DNA of 64,000 bases. Origin: Geomesophilobacter sediminis (GTDB taxonomy: Bacteria > Desulfobacterota > Desulfuromonadia > Geobacterales > Geobacteraceae). The position numbers and the translations under genes are program-made. How positions within the stretch are numbered: position 1 is the stretch's first letter; each line of letters starts with the position of its first letter. This document shows positions 7,695-18,713 of this stretch, piece by piece. The notes beneath the pieces were generated by a model, which was not told the origin of the DNA, searched no databases, and worked only from the letters and a program-made list of their open reading frames with translations. The stretch is taken from NCBI RefSeq assembly GCF_016458275.1, contig NZ_JAEMHM010000001.1, positions 1-64,000 of the forward strand, in the 5' to 3' direction.

Positions 7695-10174
7695 AGTTTC
7701 CCACCCCCACTCCCATCGACGCGATCCTTCCGGAACTCCTGGAGGCGCTGAAGGCTCACCCCTCGGCGGTGCTCCAGGCGCCTCCCGGCGCGGGTAAAAC
7801 GACCCGCGTCCCGCTCGCTCTCCTTGATCTCCCGTGCCTTTCCGGCCAGCGTATCGTCATGCTGGAGCCGCGCCGGCTCGCCGCCGTCAATGCCGCCCGG
7901 TTCATGGCCAGGATGCTGGGGGAGGAGGTCGGCGGCACCGTCGGCTACAGCATCCGTTTCGAACGGAAGGTCTCCCGCGCCACCCGGATCGAGGTGGTGA
8001 CCGAGGGGATCCTGGCGCGTCGCCTGCAGAGCGATCCGCTCCTGGAGGGGGTGGGCGCAGTCATCTTCGACGAGTTCCACGAACGGAACCTGGCGAGCGA
8101 CCTTTCCCTGGCCTTGGTCCGCGACGTCCAGGGCGGGCTGCGCGACGACCTGCGCATCCTGGTGATGTCGGCAACCCTCGATGCCGAGCCGGTAGCCCGG
8201 CTTCTGGGCGACGCACCGATGCTGACCAGCGAGGGACGGCGTTTCCCGGTCGAAATCCGTTACCAGAAGCACGAGCCGGCCGGGCGGCTCCCGGAGCTCG
8301 CCACCCGCGCGGTGAAAACCGCCCTTGCCGAATCCTCCGGCGATATCCTGGTGTTTCTCCCCGGCGCCGGGGAGATCCGCCGCTGCGAGCGCCAGCTCAA
8401 GGACGACCTCGGCGATTCCCTCATCATCGCGCCCCTTTACGGCGACCTCCCTTTTGCCGCCCAGGAACTGGCCATCATGCCGGGCCCCAAACGCAAGGTG
8501 GTCCTGGCGACCAACATCGCCGAGACGAGCCTCACCATCGAAGGGGTGCGGGTGGTGGTGGACACCGGCTACTCGCGCCAGCTCCGCTACGACCCGGGGA
8601 CCGGTTTGAACCGGCTCGAGGTGATGCGCATTTCGGCCGCCTCGGCGGAGCAGCGTGCCGGACGCGCCGGACGGGTCGCTCCCGGCACCTGCTACCGGCT
8701 CTGGACCGAGCACACCCAGCGTACCCTGCTCCCCTATACTCCGCCCGAGATCCTGGTTTCCGATTTGGCGCCGCTCGCGCTCGATCTCGCCCTTTGGGGG
8801 GTGAACGATCCCGCCTCCTTGAGCTGGCTCGATGCGCCGCCGCCGGCGCACCTTGCCGAGGCGAAGGCGCTCCTCACCCAGCTGGGGGCGCTGGAGCCGC
8901 GCGGCGCACTCACCCCGCTCGGCAAGCGGATGGCCGCCCTGCCGATGCACCCGCGCCTGGCGGCGCTTCTCGTTGCCGGCGAGGCGATCGAGGAGGGGAG
9001 TCTCGCCTGCACCCTGGCGGCGCTTCTTTCCGAGCGCGACCTGGTCCCTGCCGGCGGCGGAGCGTTAAGTGACAGCGATCTCGTGGACCGCATGGAAGCG
9101 CTGGCCCGGAAGGCGGAGGGGAGCAAGGCGGTGGAACGGGCCGCGACCTATTTCCGGCGCGCCCTGGGGATGACCGGGGGCAGCCCGGCGACGGCCGATC
9201 CCGCCGTGGTCGGCGAGCTTTTGCTGAAGGGATATCCGGATCGCATCGCCAAGCAGCGTGCCCCCGGCTCGGACCGGTATCTTCTGGCCAACGGGTTCGG
9301 CGGCAAGCTCTCCGGGCGTACCGCGCTGCGCGACCAGCCCTTCCTGGTGGCGATCGAGGTTGCCGGCGGTGGAACCGAGGCGGAGATCCACCTGGCGAGC
9401 GCGGTTTCCCTCGACGCGATCCGGCGCTCTTTTGCGCGGAGCATTACCCGCGGCCGGCGCGTCTTTTGGGATGAACGCGAGGCGAGGGTGGTGACGCGGG
9501 AGGAGGAGCGGCTCGGCGCGCTGGTCCTGTCCGAGCGCCAGGCCAATCCGAGCCCCGAAGAGGCGGCGCTTGCCCTGACCGAAGGGATCCTTGCCGGGCC
9601 GGGGATCGCCGGGCTCCCCTGGAGCGAAACGGCGCGGCAGTACCGCAACCGGGTACGTTTCGTGGCGGAGGCCCTTCCCGAAGAGGAGTTGCCCGACCTG
9701 TCGGACCAGGCGCTGGCGGAGCGGATCGGGGAGTGGCTGGCGCCGCACCTTTCCGGGGTGAGAAGCCTGGCCCAGCTTTCCCGGGTGGACCTGCTCGGGG
9801 CGTTGAAGGGGATGCTGACCTGGAAGGAGCAGAAGCTCGTGGACGATGCGGCGCCGACCCATATCGCGGTGCCGAGCGGGTCCCGGATCGCGGTGGAGTA
9901 TCCGGAGCACGGTGCACCGTTTTTGGCGGTGAAGTTGCAAGAGATGTTCGGTCTCGCCGAGACGCCGCGCCTGGCGCGGGGGAGGGTGCCGGTGGTGATC
10001 CACCTGCTGTCGCCGGCCCGGCGGCCGATCCAGGTGACCGCCGATCTGAAAAGTTTCTGGAACAGCGGGTACCTCGAGGTGAAGAAGGAGCTCAAGGGGA
10101 GGTATCCGAAGCATCCCTGGCCCGACGATCCCTGGGCGGCGCAGGCGACGCGGCAGCTCAAGAAACGTAGGTAG
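7688..10174 (+). CDS. hrpB: ATP-dependent RNA helicase HrpB
   Basis: A DEAH/RHA-type RNA helicase of 828 residues, near the E. coli HrpB length of 809. Motif I is PPGAGKTT (around residues 32-39), motif II is VIFDEFHERN (DEFH, the HrpB variant of DEAH), motif III is MSATLD, and the helicase C domain carries the TNIAETSLTIEGVRVVVDTG and QRAGRAGRVAPG blocks. The C-terminus ends with the HrpB-specific domain (KELKGRYPKHPWPDDPW). Its cellular role is poorly known. The TTG at 7688 gives the family start just before the helicase core; the open frame extends further upstream inside the HAD gene but that part is not HrpB-like. Confidence 0.93.
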   Translation: MLKFPTPTPIDAILPELLEALKAHPSAVLQAPPGAGKTTRVPLALLDLPCLSGQRIVMLEPRRLAAVNAARFMARMLGEEVGGTVGYSIRFERKVSRATRIEVVTEGILARRLQSDPLLEGVGAVIFDEFHERNLASDLSLALVRDVQGGLRDDLRILVMSATLDAEPVARLLGDAPMLTSEGRRFPVEIRYQKHEPAGRLPELATRAVKTALAESSGDILVFLPGAGEIRRCERQLKDDLGDSLIIAPLYGDLPFAAQELAIMPGPKRKVVLATNIAETSLTIEGVRVVVDTGYSRQLRYDPGTGLNRLEVMRISAASAEQRAGRAGRVAPGTCYRLWTEHTQRTLLPYTPPEILVSDLAPLALDLALWGVNDPASLSWLDAPPPAHLAEAKALLTQLGALEPRGALTPLGKRMAALPMHPRLAALLVAGEAIEEGSLACTLAALLSERDLVPAGGGALSDSDLVDRMEALARKAEGSKAVERAATYFRRALGMTGGSPATADPAVVGELLLKGYPDRIAKQRAPGSDRYLLANGFGGKLSGRTALRDQPFLVAIEVAGGGTEAEIHLASAVSLDAIRRSFARSITRGRRVFWDEREARVVTREEERLGALVLSERQANPSPEEAALALTEGILAGPGIAGLPWSETARQYRNRVRFVAEALPEEELPDLSDQALAERIGEWLAPHLSGVRSLAQLSRVDLLGALKGMLTWKEQKLVDDAAPTHIAVPSGSRIAVEYPEHGAPFLAVKLQEMFGLAETPRLARGRVPVVIHLLSPARRPIQVTADLKSFWNSGYLEVKKELKGRYPKHPWPDDPWAAQATRQLKKRR

Positions 10175-10265
10175 CGGCCGGCCGGCAGTGTATCGGATTT
10201 ACCCGCGAGCGGCGCCCCCTCGGTGGTGCCGCCGTCTGGACCGGCCGGCCGGCTGGCGTGGAGTC

Positions 10266-10281
10266 TGGCACACATATTGCT
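10266..10281 (+). promoter_or_regulatory. Sigma-54 promoter of glnN
   Basis: TGGCAC-ACATA-TTGCT is a perfect match to the sigma-54 consensus. The start site would be near 10293, about 100 bases before glnN. GC-rich GCCGGCCGGC repeats flank the region at 10177-10254, downstream of hrpB. Nitrogen control by an NtrC-type activator is the natural inference. Confidence 0.88.
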
Positions 10282-10391
10282 GAATTTCAGGGATTTATCC
10301 TAATGAGCTGGTAACCTATTGAAGCGTCGTTTCACCCAATAAGCATTGTGCTTATTTTTTACGCAACGCTGATTAAAAAGGAGGCTGTATC

Positions 10392-12479
<2,088 letters not shown>

Positions 12480-12501
12480 TCCCGGCTTTTACCCGTTGCA
12501 C

Positions 12502-12539
12502 AAAAAAAGGAGCCCTCCCGATGGGGGGCTCCTTTTTTT
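12502..12539. terminator. Bidirectional terminator after glnN
   Basis: Seven A residues, GGAGCCCTCC, the loop CGAT, GGGGGGCTCC and seven T residues. It can serve both glnN and the convergent M23 gene. Confidence 0.9.
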
Positions 12540-12550
12540 ATTGCCATTTC

Positions 12551-12592
12551 CGCCGGGACAGATCAGTCGGACCGGACGGATCTAACCCGGCG
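12551..12592. repeat. Family C palindrome between convergent genes
   Basis: CGCCGGG (12551-12557) pairs with CCCGGCG (12586-12592), and AGATC with GATCT inside. Relatives lie at 23611-23665 and 29943-29992, also between convergent genes. Confidence 0.6.
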
Positions 12593-12598
12593 GGCGGC

Positions 12599-13288
12599 CT
12601 AGTGGATGTTGGTGAAGACCAGCGAACCGTCCTTGTGGATGTAGCTTCTGATGCTGCCGGTCATCGCCACTTCGGGGACGCCGCTGCCGTTTTTCAAGTA
12701 GGCCTCGGTCATGTTGGCGCCGTTTTTCCAGAGCTCGAAATGGAGATGGGGGCCGGTCGACCGCCCGGTCGATCCGGAGAGGGCAACCACCTCTCCCGCC
12801 GCGACCTTTTCCCCGACGTGGACGTTCAACTCCGAGTTGTGCCCGTACAGCGACTGGGTTCCGTCACCGTGGTCGATGACGACGAGGTTACCGTAACCGC
12901 CGCGCGCCCCGCTGAATACCACCTTCCCGCCGGCAATCGCCTTCACCGGAGTCCCGGACGGGACCGCGATGTCGACCCCGCTGTGGTGGCGGATGCCGCC
13001 GTCGATCGGGTCGTGGCGCCAGCCGTAACCGGAGGTGATGTTCCCCTTTACCGGCAGGACCGGGTCCCCCTCGACCGCCGCGCTCTCCGCCGGTTCCGGT
13101 TTGGGCTTCGCCTTTTTCCCCTCGCGCATGATCTTCACCGCGCGCGGCTGGGTCGGGGTGTTGGTAAAGGTCTCCACGCCGTCCTCGGAGAGGTAGCGGT
13201 AGAAATCAGCCCGGGCCGGTACCGGTTGCATCAGCAAAGCTGTCGCCAGGGCGGCCGCCGGGGCGGCTATGTAAATACTTTTCATCAT
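12599..13288 (-). CDS. Secreted M23-family peptidoglycan peptidase
   Basis: A periplasmic zinc endopeptidase of the lysostaphin/LytM class, or a non-catalytic activator of that fold. The signal peptide ends near ARA (about residue 27). A short segment, DFYRYLSEDGVETFTNTP, resembles the DUF4124/DUF4124-like motif found before many such domains. The M23 core has HHSGVDIAVPSGTPV (H-x3-D metal ligands) and GPHLHFEL (HxH), so the zinc site is complete. The tail HKDGSLVFTNIH echoes the N-terminal motif. I start at the double ATG (13288/13285), which gives a normal signal peptide; the frame extends 34 codons upstream without one. Confidence 0.9.
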   Translation of the reverse strand: MMKSIYIAAPAAALATALLMQPVPARADFYRYLSEDGVETFTNTPTQPRAVKIMREGKKAKPKPEPAESAAVEGDPVLPVKGNITSGYGWRHDPIDGGIRHHSGVDIAVPSGTPVKAIAGGKVVFSGARGGYGNLVVIDHGDGTQSLYGHNSELNVHVGEKVAAGEVVALSGSTGRSTGPHLHFELWKNGANMTEAYLKNGSGVPEVAMTGSIRSYIHKDGSLVFTNIH

Positions 13289-13430
13289 GAGGTCTCGCGG
13301 AGGCCGGTGCTTATTAACGGCGGCCCGTTTCTGACAGTGGAGGCAACTATAGACGGTTGCGCCTGGGAAGGCAAGGTAACCGATCACCACGCGGGCGCGG
13401 TGGCGGAAAATGCCGGGCCACCGATTTCCC

Positions 13431-13572
13431 CTGTAGGAGCGACATTCCTGTCGCGATCGGTATCGATGACAAACAAGGTTGGCCGGAAACGTGTAGGCCT
13501 AGGCTTGTGGGCGATCAACCGCCTCCGTCGTTGCCGCCTGCGGCGGTCCGCACCAGGAACGGCGCTCCCACA
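13431..13572. repeat. Family A palindromic repeat
   Basis: It begins CTGTAGGAGCGACATTCCTG plus TCGCGATC and ends GGAACGGCGCTCCCACA, the same ends as the copy at 3022. It lies in the 629-base divergent gap between the M23 gene and glnB; apart from this and the glnB promoter I see nothing else there. Confidence 0.65.
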
Positions 13573-13838
13573 CCAGTGCTGTTTTCCGTGCTGCCAGATC
13601 GGCAGCCGTTAGCTACCCGCTGAGGGGGTGCTCGTTTTTGTGCTCATCTTTTTTGCAAATGCCTTCCATTTAGGCAGATACTGTCCGGGTTTGCATCTTT
13701 TTTGGGCTTATCGGCTGCTGAGTAACAGGACTTGAGGGTTAGCTTTTTCTACTAACCTCCCAGCTCCACTGGATTTATTTTTGCGACTACCTGTCTGGCG
13801 AATGATTTGCATGTAGATGGTCTGCAACTGTGAAGCTC

Positions 13839-13878
13839 TGGTAATTAGCTTGCTTTTTGGGGGCAAGGTCACTATAAT
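13839..13878 (+). promoter_or_regulatory. Overlapping sigma-54 and sigma-70 promoters of glnB-glnA
   Basis: TGGTAA-TTAGC-TTGCT (13839-13854) fits the sigma-54 consensus with one mismatch and correct spacing. The same TTGCTT (13850-13855) is a plausible -35 box, 17 bases before a perfect TATAAT (13873-13878). The two promoters would share bases, so the two holoenzymes should compete. glnB begins 40 bases after the TATAAT box. Confidence 0.75.
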
Positions 13879-13914
13879 TCGGCGGCGCTGCCAATGCCCT
13901 ATCTGGAGGTTTGA

Positions 13915-14256
<342 letters not shown>

Positions 14257-14294
14257 TCGCTGATCTTACTCATCTAGTCAAAGGAGAATCGTAG

Positions 14295-15707
14295 ATGACA
14301 CCTAAACAAGTAGTGGAGTTTGCCAAAGAAAATGGCGTGCTGATGGTCGATTTCAAGTTCATGGACTTTGTCGGCATCTGGCAGCACTTCACCGTACCCA
14401 TCAGCGAGTTCGGTGAGGATACCTTCGAGGAAGGCCAGGGCTTCGACGGCTCCTCCATCCGTGGCTGGCAGCCGATTCACGCTTCCGACATGATCATCAT
14501 TCCGGACCCGGCTACCGCGAAGCTCGATCCGTTCACCGCGATTCCGACGCTCTCCCTCATCTGCAACATCTTTGATCCGATCACCAAGGAAGACTACAGC
14601 CGCGACCCGCGTAACATCGCCCGCAAGGCTGAGGCCTACCTGAAATCGACCGGCATTGCCGACACCGCCTACTTCGGACCGGAAGCCGAATTCTTCATCT
14701 TCGACGACGTCCGTTACGACTCCTCCGCCAACCAGTCTTTCTACGCTGTCGACTCCGTCGAAGGCGCCTGGAACACCGGCCGCGAAGAGTTCCCGAACCT
14801 GGGCTACAAGCCGCGCCACAAAGAAGGCTACTTCCCGGTTGCCCCGACCGACTCCCAGAACGATCTCCGTAACGAGATGGTTCTCGAGCTCCAGAAAGTC
14901 GGCATCCGCGTCGAGTGCCAGCACCACGAAGTCGCCACCGGCGGCCAGGCCGAAATCGACATGCGTTTCTCCTCGCTGGTCGACATGGCTGACCAGCTCC
15001 AGTGGTTCAAATACGTCATCAAAAACGTTGCCAACCGCAACGGCAAGACGGCTACCTTCATGCCGAAGCCGCTTTACGGCGACAACGGTTCCGGTATGCA
15101 CTGCCACCAGTCCCTGTGGAAAGACAACACCAACCTCTTCGCCGGCGACAAATACGGCGGGCTTTCCCAGATGGCTCTCTACTACATCGGCGGCATCATC
15201 AAGCACGCCCGTGCCCTGTGCGCCTTCACCAACCCGACCACCAACTCCTACAAGCGCCTGGTGCCGGGCTTCGAAGCTCCGGTGAACATGGCTTACTCCA
15301 GCCGTAACCGTTCCGCTTCGCTGCGTATCCCGATGTTCTCCTCCAACCCGAAAGCCAAGCGCATCGAGTACCGTACTCCGGACCCGTCCTGCAACGGCTA
15401 CCTCGCCTTCGCCGCCATGCTGATGGCCGGCCTGGACGGCGTAGAGAACAAGATCGATCCGGGCCAGCCGCTGGACAAGGACATCTACGGTCTTTCTCCG
15501 GAAGAGCTCGCCACCATTCCGTCCGCTCCGGGCACCCTGGAAGAAGCGCTCAACGCCCTCAAAGAGGACCACGACTTCCTCCTCAAAGGCGATGTCTTCA
15601 CCCCGGACGTCATCGAGAAGTGGATCGAGTACAAAACCGAAGCCGAAGTCAACCCGGTCCGTATGCGTCCGGTACCGCTCGAATTCGCCCTGTACTTCGA
15701 CATCTAA
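14295..15707 (+). CDS. glnA: Glutamine synthetase type I
   Basis: The main dodecameric ammonium-assimilating enzyme, 470 residues as usual. [45 protein letters not shown] and NRSASLRIP are the active-site blocks. Tyr398 in [11 protein letters not shown] corresponds to the adenylylated Tyr397 of E. coli, so the enzyme is probably of the beta subdivision and regulated by adenylylation. ATG after AAAGGAG. It forms an operon with glnB and ends at a strong hairpin. Codon choice is strongly biased to one synonymous set, as expected for a highly expressed gene. Confidence 0.98.
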   Translation: MTPKQVVEFAKENGVLMVDFKFMDFVGIWQHFTVPISEFGEDTFEEGQGFDGSSIRGWQPIHASDMIIIPDPATAKLDPFTAIPTLSLICNIFDPITKEDYSRDPRNIARKAEAYLKSTGIADTAYFGPEAEFFIFDDVRYDSSANQSFYAVDSVEGAWNTGREEFPNLGYKPRHKEGYFPVAPTDSQNDLRNEMVLELQKVGIRVECQHHEVATGGQAEIDMRFSSLVDMADQLQWFKYVIKNVANRNGKTATFMPKPLYGDNGSGMHCHQSLWKDNTNLFAGDKYGGLSQMALYYIGGIIKHARALCAFTNPTTNSYKRLVPGFEAPVNMAYSSRNRSASLRIPMFSSNPKAKRIEYRTPDPSCNGYLAFAAMLMAGLDGVENKIDPGQPLDKDIYGLSPEELATIPSAPGTLEEALNALKEDHDFLLKGDVFTPDVIEKWIEYKTEAEVNPVRMRPVPLEFALYFDI

Positions 15708-15732
15708 TCGTCGAGGCGGCGATAGCAGCAGG

Positions 15733-15768
15733 AAAAGGCGGGGGGGAAATCCTCCGCCTTTTCTTTTG
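15733..15768 (+). terminator. Terminator of glnB-glnA
   Basis: AAAAGGCGG(GGG) and CCTCCGCCTTTT form a long stem followed by CTTTTG; the loop is about 8 bases. Confidence 0.8.
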
Positions 15769-15783
15769 TCCGGCTGAAGGGAG

Positions 15784-15880
15784 GTCCCCCTTAACGGAAC
15801 AGGGGGGCGCCATGGCTGTGGGCGCGCCATTTCTGGCGCGCATGGCCACCGCTGATCGCGCCGGGAATGGCGCGCCCAAC
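15784..15880. repeat. Family B then family A-like palindrome
   Basis: CCCCCTTAACGGAACAGGGGGG is followed by TGTGGGCGCGCCATTTCTGG (15817 on) and the inverted end CCGGGAATGGCGCGCCCAA. It fills the gap between glnA and the next gene. Confidence 0.55.
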
Positions 15881-16014
15881 GGGTTGGCGCTTCCCCGGTC
15901 CATGCCCCGATGCCCTCGGTTTTCCTTCTTGAAGCACCGCCGACAATCGTGCTAACGTCTGTGTTTGGTGCCGGCCCTTGGTGGAGACCGGCCGGTTTCC
16001 GGGGAGGGGGCGCG

Positions 16015-16362
16015 ATGCAGCCAATAGAAAGACAGGAAAAACTCGTCCAGTGGTTCGCCAAGGCGTCTCTCGCCCACGCGCAGGCGATCGAAGAGATGGC
16101 GGAGTTCGAGGCGGCGGCCCAGGTCACGGATCTGAACCGGTACTTTGCCGCCCTCAAGAAGGAAGGGGGGATCGATCGCTTGCTTGCCCTGCTCGACCAC
16201 CCGGATCCGGCGGTTTCCGGCATGGTAGCGGTCTATTGCATGCGTCTGGAACCGAAGCGTTGCAGCGCCCAGCTCAAAAAGCTGTCCACGTTGCCGGGGA
16301 TGATCGGCTTTCGCGCCGAGGCCGCGCTCAAACGCTGGGAAGCGGGGGAGTGGTCGCTGTAG
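16015..16362 (+). CDS. Small helical protein, DUF2019-like
   Basis: A 115-residue cytoplasmic, all-helical protein. The pattern (RYFAALKKEGGIDRLLALLDHPDPAVSGMVAVY, then CSAQLKKLSTLPGMIGFRAEAALKRWEAGEW) looks like the HEAT-like DUF2019 family, in which a neighbour-length helix pair is followed by LLDHPNPxVR. The family function is unknown. I start at the ATG preceded by GGGAGGGGG; an upstream frame extension is repeat-derived. It may be a lone gene; no operon partner is evident. Confidence 0.65.
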   Translation: MQPIERQEKLVQWFAKASLAHAQAIEEMAEFEAAAQVTDLNRYFAALKKEGGIDRLLALLDHPDPAVSGMVAVYCMRLEPKRCSAQLKKLSTLPGMIGFRAEAALKRWEAGEWSL

Positions 16363-16371
16363 CTCACCAAC

Positions 16372-16396
16372 ATCCCCCCTTTATCAAAGGGGGACT
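16372..16396. repeat. Family B repeat
   Basis: ATCCCCCCTTTATCAAAGGG plus GGAC, a near-palindrome in the 98-base gap before ppnP. Confidence 0.55.
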
Positions 16397-16460
16397 TAAA
16401 CCCCTGTCTCGCGAAAGAACATCGGCGGTTTTGGCCGCCTATTTATAACCGGAGGGAATC

Positions 16461-16772
16461 ATGTCTGAATTCAACAACGTAACCGTAGTAAGAGAAGCCA
16501 ACGTCTACTTCGACGGCAAATGCACCAGCCGCACCGTGATCTTTCCGGATGGCACCAAAAAAACTCTGGGGATCCTGCTGCCGGGCGACTATAAATTCAA
16601 CACCGGCGCTCCCGAAATCATGGAGATCCTTGCCGGCGAGATGACCGTTCGCATCGCGGACGCCACCGAGTGGGTTCCGGTCAAGGGGGGGGAGTCCTTC
16701 CAGATTCCCGGCAACTCCAGCTTCGAGATGAAAGTCACCGTTCTTGCCGACTACGTCTGCTCGTTCGGGTAA
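16461..16772 (+). CDS. ppnP: Pyrimidine/purine nucleoside phosphorylase
   Basis: A small cupin enzyme (formerly YaiE, DUF1255) that splits nucleosides with phosphate to base and ribose-1-phosphate. The 103-residue length is canonical. TSRTVIFPDGTKKTLGILLP, YKFNTGAPEIMEI and GESFQIPGNSSFEMKV are the conserved blocks. ATG after CCGGAGGG. Nucleotide salvage is the probable role; nothing in the neighbourhood adds to this. Confidence 0.93.
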   Translation: MSEFNNVTVVREANVYFDGKCTSRTVIFPDGTKKTLGILLPGDYKFNTGAPEIMEILAGEMTVRIADATEWVPVKGGESFQIPGNSSFEMKVTVLADYVCSFG

Positions 16773-16786
16773 TAGGTTCCATCCCC

Positions 16787-16879
16787 GTAGGAGCGACATT
16801 CCCGTCGCGATCCTCCGCCCTTCGCCAACGCTTCGGCGGCAGCTCCGGCAAAAAATCGCGACCAGAATGTCGCTCCTAC
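16787..16879. repeat. Family A palindromic repeat (clean copy)
   Basis: GTAGGAGCGACATTCCCGTC plus GCGATC at the left is mirrored by GATTTTTT-free GCGACCAGAATGTCGCTCCTAC at the right, making 93 bases with near-perfect inverted ends. Confidence 0.7.
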
Positions 16880-16910
16880 CGTATCTGGCTCCGGTTGATT
16901 CAGGAAGAAA

Positions 16911-17858
16911 ATGAAATCGCAGGAAAGATCACCTTCTACATCCCGCAATACTCCGGTCGTCGGGCGTTTTGCCCCTTCGCCGACCGGGCCTTTGCATGTG
17001 GGGTCGCTGGTCGCGGCGCTGGGGAGCTACCTCCTCGCGAAACATTCCGGCGGGAAGTGGCTCATCCGCATGGAGGACCTGGACCTGCCGCGCGTGGTTC
17101 CCGGCATTGCGGATGATATGCTGCGGACCTTGGAGTCGCTGGGGTTTCAGTGGGATGGGGAGATCTGGTACCAAAGCCGCCGCAACGAGATCTATCGGGC
17201 GGCGGTCGAGGAGCTGTCGCGGAAGGGTTTTGCCTATCCTTGTGGCTGCACCCGGGCCGAAATCGCCCGGATCGCATCGGCCCCCCACGAGGACGGCCTG
17301 GTCTACCCCGGGCTCTGTCGGGGCGGGCTTGCCCCCGGGAAGGTGCCGCGCGCGCTGCGCCTGCTGGTCCCCGATGAGATCGTGACGTTTCGGGACCAGA
17401 TCATGGGGAACTACTCCCAGCATCTCGGCGCGGCGTGCGGGGATTTCGTCATTCAACGTGCCGACGGTCCCTATGCCTACCACTTGGCGGTCGTGATCGA
17501 CGACGCCCTCTCCGGCGTCAACCAGATCGTGCGGGGCGCCGATCTTTTGAGCTCCACGCCCCGGCAGATTCACCTGCAGGGGCTGCTCGGCCATGCGACG
17601 CCGGTCTACGCCCACCTCCCCCTGGTCACCGGAGCGGAGGGTGGGAAACTCAGCAAGCGCGACAACTCGGTCTCCCTCTCCGAGGGGCGCGACCTGTCTC
17701 GCGCAGGGGGGCAACTTCTCTGCGCCGCCCTCAACTTCCTGGGCCAGCAGCCGCCCACCGAAATCAGTAACGCCCCGGCTTCCGAAATCCTCGCCTGGGG
17801 CGTCCAATACCTCGACGTTTCCGCCATTCCGGCCGATTCCGGCCCCTTCACCCTTTAA
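16911..17858 (+). CDS. gluQ: Glutamyl-Q tRNA(Asp) synthetase
   Basis: A truncated glutamyl-tRNA synthetase paralogue that transfers glutamate to the queuosine of tRNA(Asp) without tRNA binding by an anticodon domain. The length of 315 is typical (about 300). FAPSPTGPLHVGSLVAALGS holds the HIGH-type site (HVGS), and GGKLSKRDNSVS the KMSKS-type site (LSKRD). CGCTR with downstream Cys and Tyr residues (about 110-135) fits the zinc site. The anticodon-binding domain of true GltX is absent. ATG at 16911 lies after AAGAAA only, a weak site. Also written gluQRS. Confidence 0.93.
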   Translation: MKSQERSPSTSRNTPVVGRFAPSPTGPLHVGSLVAALGSYLLAKHSGGKWLIRMEDLDLPRVVPGIADDMLRTLESLGFQWDGEIWYQSRRNEIYRAAVEELSRKGFAYPCGCTRAEIARIASAPHEDGLVYPGLCRGGLAPGKVPRALRLLVPDEIVTFRDQIMGNYSQHLGAACGDFVIQRADGPYAYHLAVVIDDALSGVNQIVRGADLLSSTPRQIHLQGLLGHATPVYAHLPLVTGAEGGKLSKRDNSVSLSEGRDLSRAGGQLLCAALNFLGQQPPTEISNAPASEILAWGVQYLDVSAIPADSGPFTL

Positions 17859-17876
17859 AGTACCCTCTCCCGGCAA

Positions 17877-18089
17877 CTATCCCTGGTCCAGGGACTGCGG
17901 GGCAATCCGCCGCGGCGCCAGGTTGGCCGGGGGCGGCGCGGCCATCTTCCGCTCCAGCTCCTCCCTGATGTAGGTCCCGTACTGGTCGCTCATCCCCTGA
18001 TCCAGGAAATATTGCCGCACCAGCGAATCCTGCACCGACTCGCAGCCGGCGAGCAGTGCCGCCGCCAGAAAGATCGCGACCAGTCTCAC
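17877..18089 (-). CDS. Small predicted lipoprotein
   Basis: A 70-residue exported protein starting VRLVAIFLAAALLAGC: a short signal peptide and lipobox (LLAGC). The mature part is polar (YGTYIREELERKM, then PPPANLAPRRIAPQ). The GTG start shares GTGA with the stop of the upstream thioesterase gene, and GGAGGAG precedes it by seven bases, so the two are translationally coupled. An in-frame ATG at 18119 would put ten non-signal residues in front. I recognise no family. It converges on gluQ with only 18 bases between the stops. Confidence 0.7.
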   Translation of the reverse strand: MRLVAIFLAAALLAGCESVQDSLVRQYFLDQGMSDQYGTYIREELERKMAAPPPANLAPRRIAPQSLDQG

Positions 18090-18517
18090 CCGCGTCTCCT
18101 CCGCTCCACTTCGTGCCATTTTGCCTTCTCTGCCTCGGTTTCCGGGTGCCAGGCCGGGACCGGCGTCGGCTTGCCGGTCTCGTCGATGGCGACCATGGTA
18201 AAACTGCCGGTTGCCGCAAGGCGCTTGACCCCTACCATGACCTCTTCGGCTTCCACCTCGACCTCGACCTCCATCGAACAGCGCCCGACGTGAACGATGC
18301 TGGCGCGGCAGTAAACGACCTCGCCGACGTTGATCGGGGTGTGGAAGCTGATGCGCTGGGCGCAGGCGGTGACGACCCGACTTTTGGAATAGCGCCAGCA
18401 GACGACGCCGGCCGATTTGTCCATGATGCTCATGATGACGCCGCCGAAGATGCTCCCGTAGCTGTTGGTGTCCTTGGGCAGGAGGGTTTCGATGAGCATC
18501 GCCTGTCTTTCGTTCAT
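18086..18517 (-). CDS. Acyl-CoA thioesterase, YciA-type hotdog fold
   Basis: Hydrolyses acyl-CoA to free acid and CoA in the cytoplasm. The 143-residue hotdog protein has the YciA/BFIT features: PKDTNSYGSIFGGVIMSIMD, with the active-site Asp in the helix region, and ISFHTPINVGEVVYCRASI. The C-terminus (PAWHPETEAEKAKWHE) matches the usual tail (PxPxWxPxTExE). ATG at 18517. The next gene in the operon is a small lipoprotein whose link to lipid metabolism is unknown. Confidence 0.88.
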   Translation of the reverse strand: MNERQAMLIETLLPKDTNSYGSIFGGVIMSIMDKSAGVVCWRYSKSRVVTACAQRISFHTPINVGEVVYCRASIVHVGRCSMEVEVEVEAEEVMVGVKRLAATGSFTMVAIDETGKPTPVPAWHPETEAEKAKWHEVERRRRG

Positions 18518-18713
18518 GTAATGTCTCCGTCTCGCTATGCTATCGGTGCGTGCGCCGACTGAACCTGCAGGGTACGCCCCAGTATAGCCCAGGCGGCCGT
18601 CAGTCAGGAAGCATTTCCCGCACGATAGAACCGGGGGGCTTTGCCGCCGGTGTTTGTCTTGATTGAGCCGCCGTTTCCCGCTATGATCTGCCGCGGCAGC
18701 TTCGAGGGGGAAT

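Noticed and set aside
10177-10254. Insertion-sequence end or attachment site after hrpB
   Set aside because: GCCGGCCGGC is a self-complementary GC run occurring twice; there is no transposase, target duplication or integrase nearby.
12521-13612. Long plus-strand frame opposite the M23 gene
   Set aside because: It is the shadow of the minus-strand peptidase, whose motifs and signal peptide are clear; the plus frame reads as low-complexity D/V/R/G sequence.
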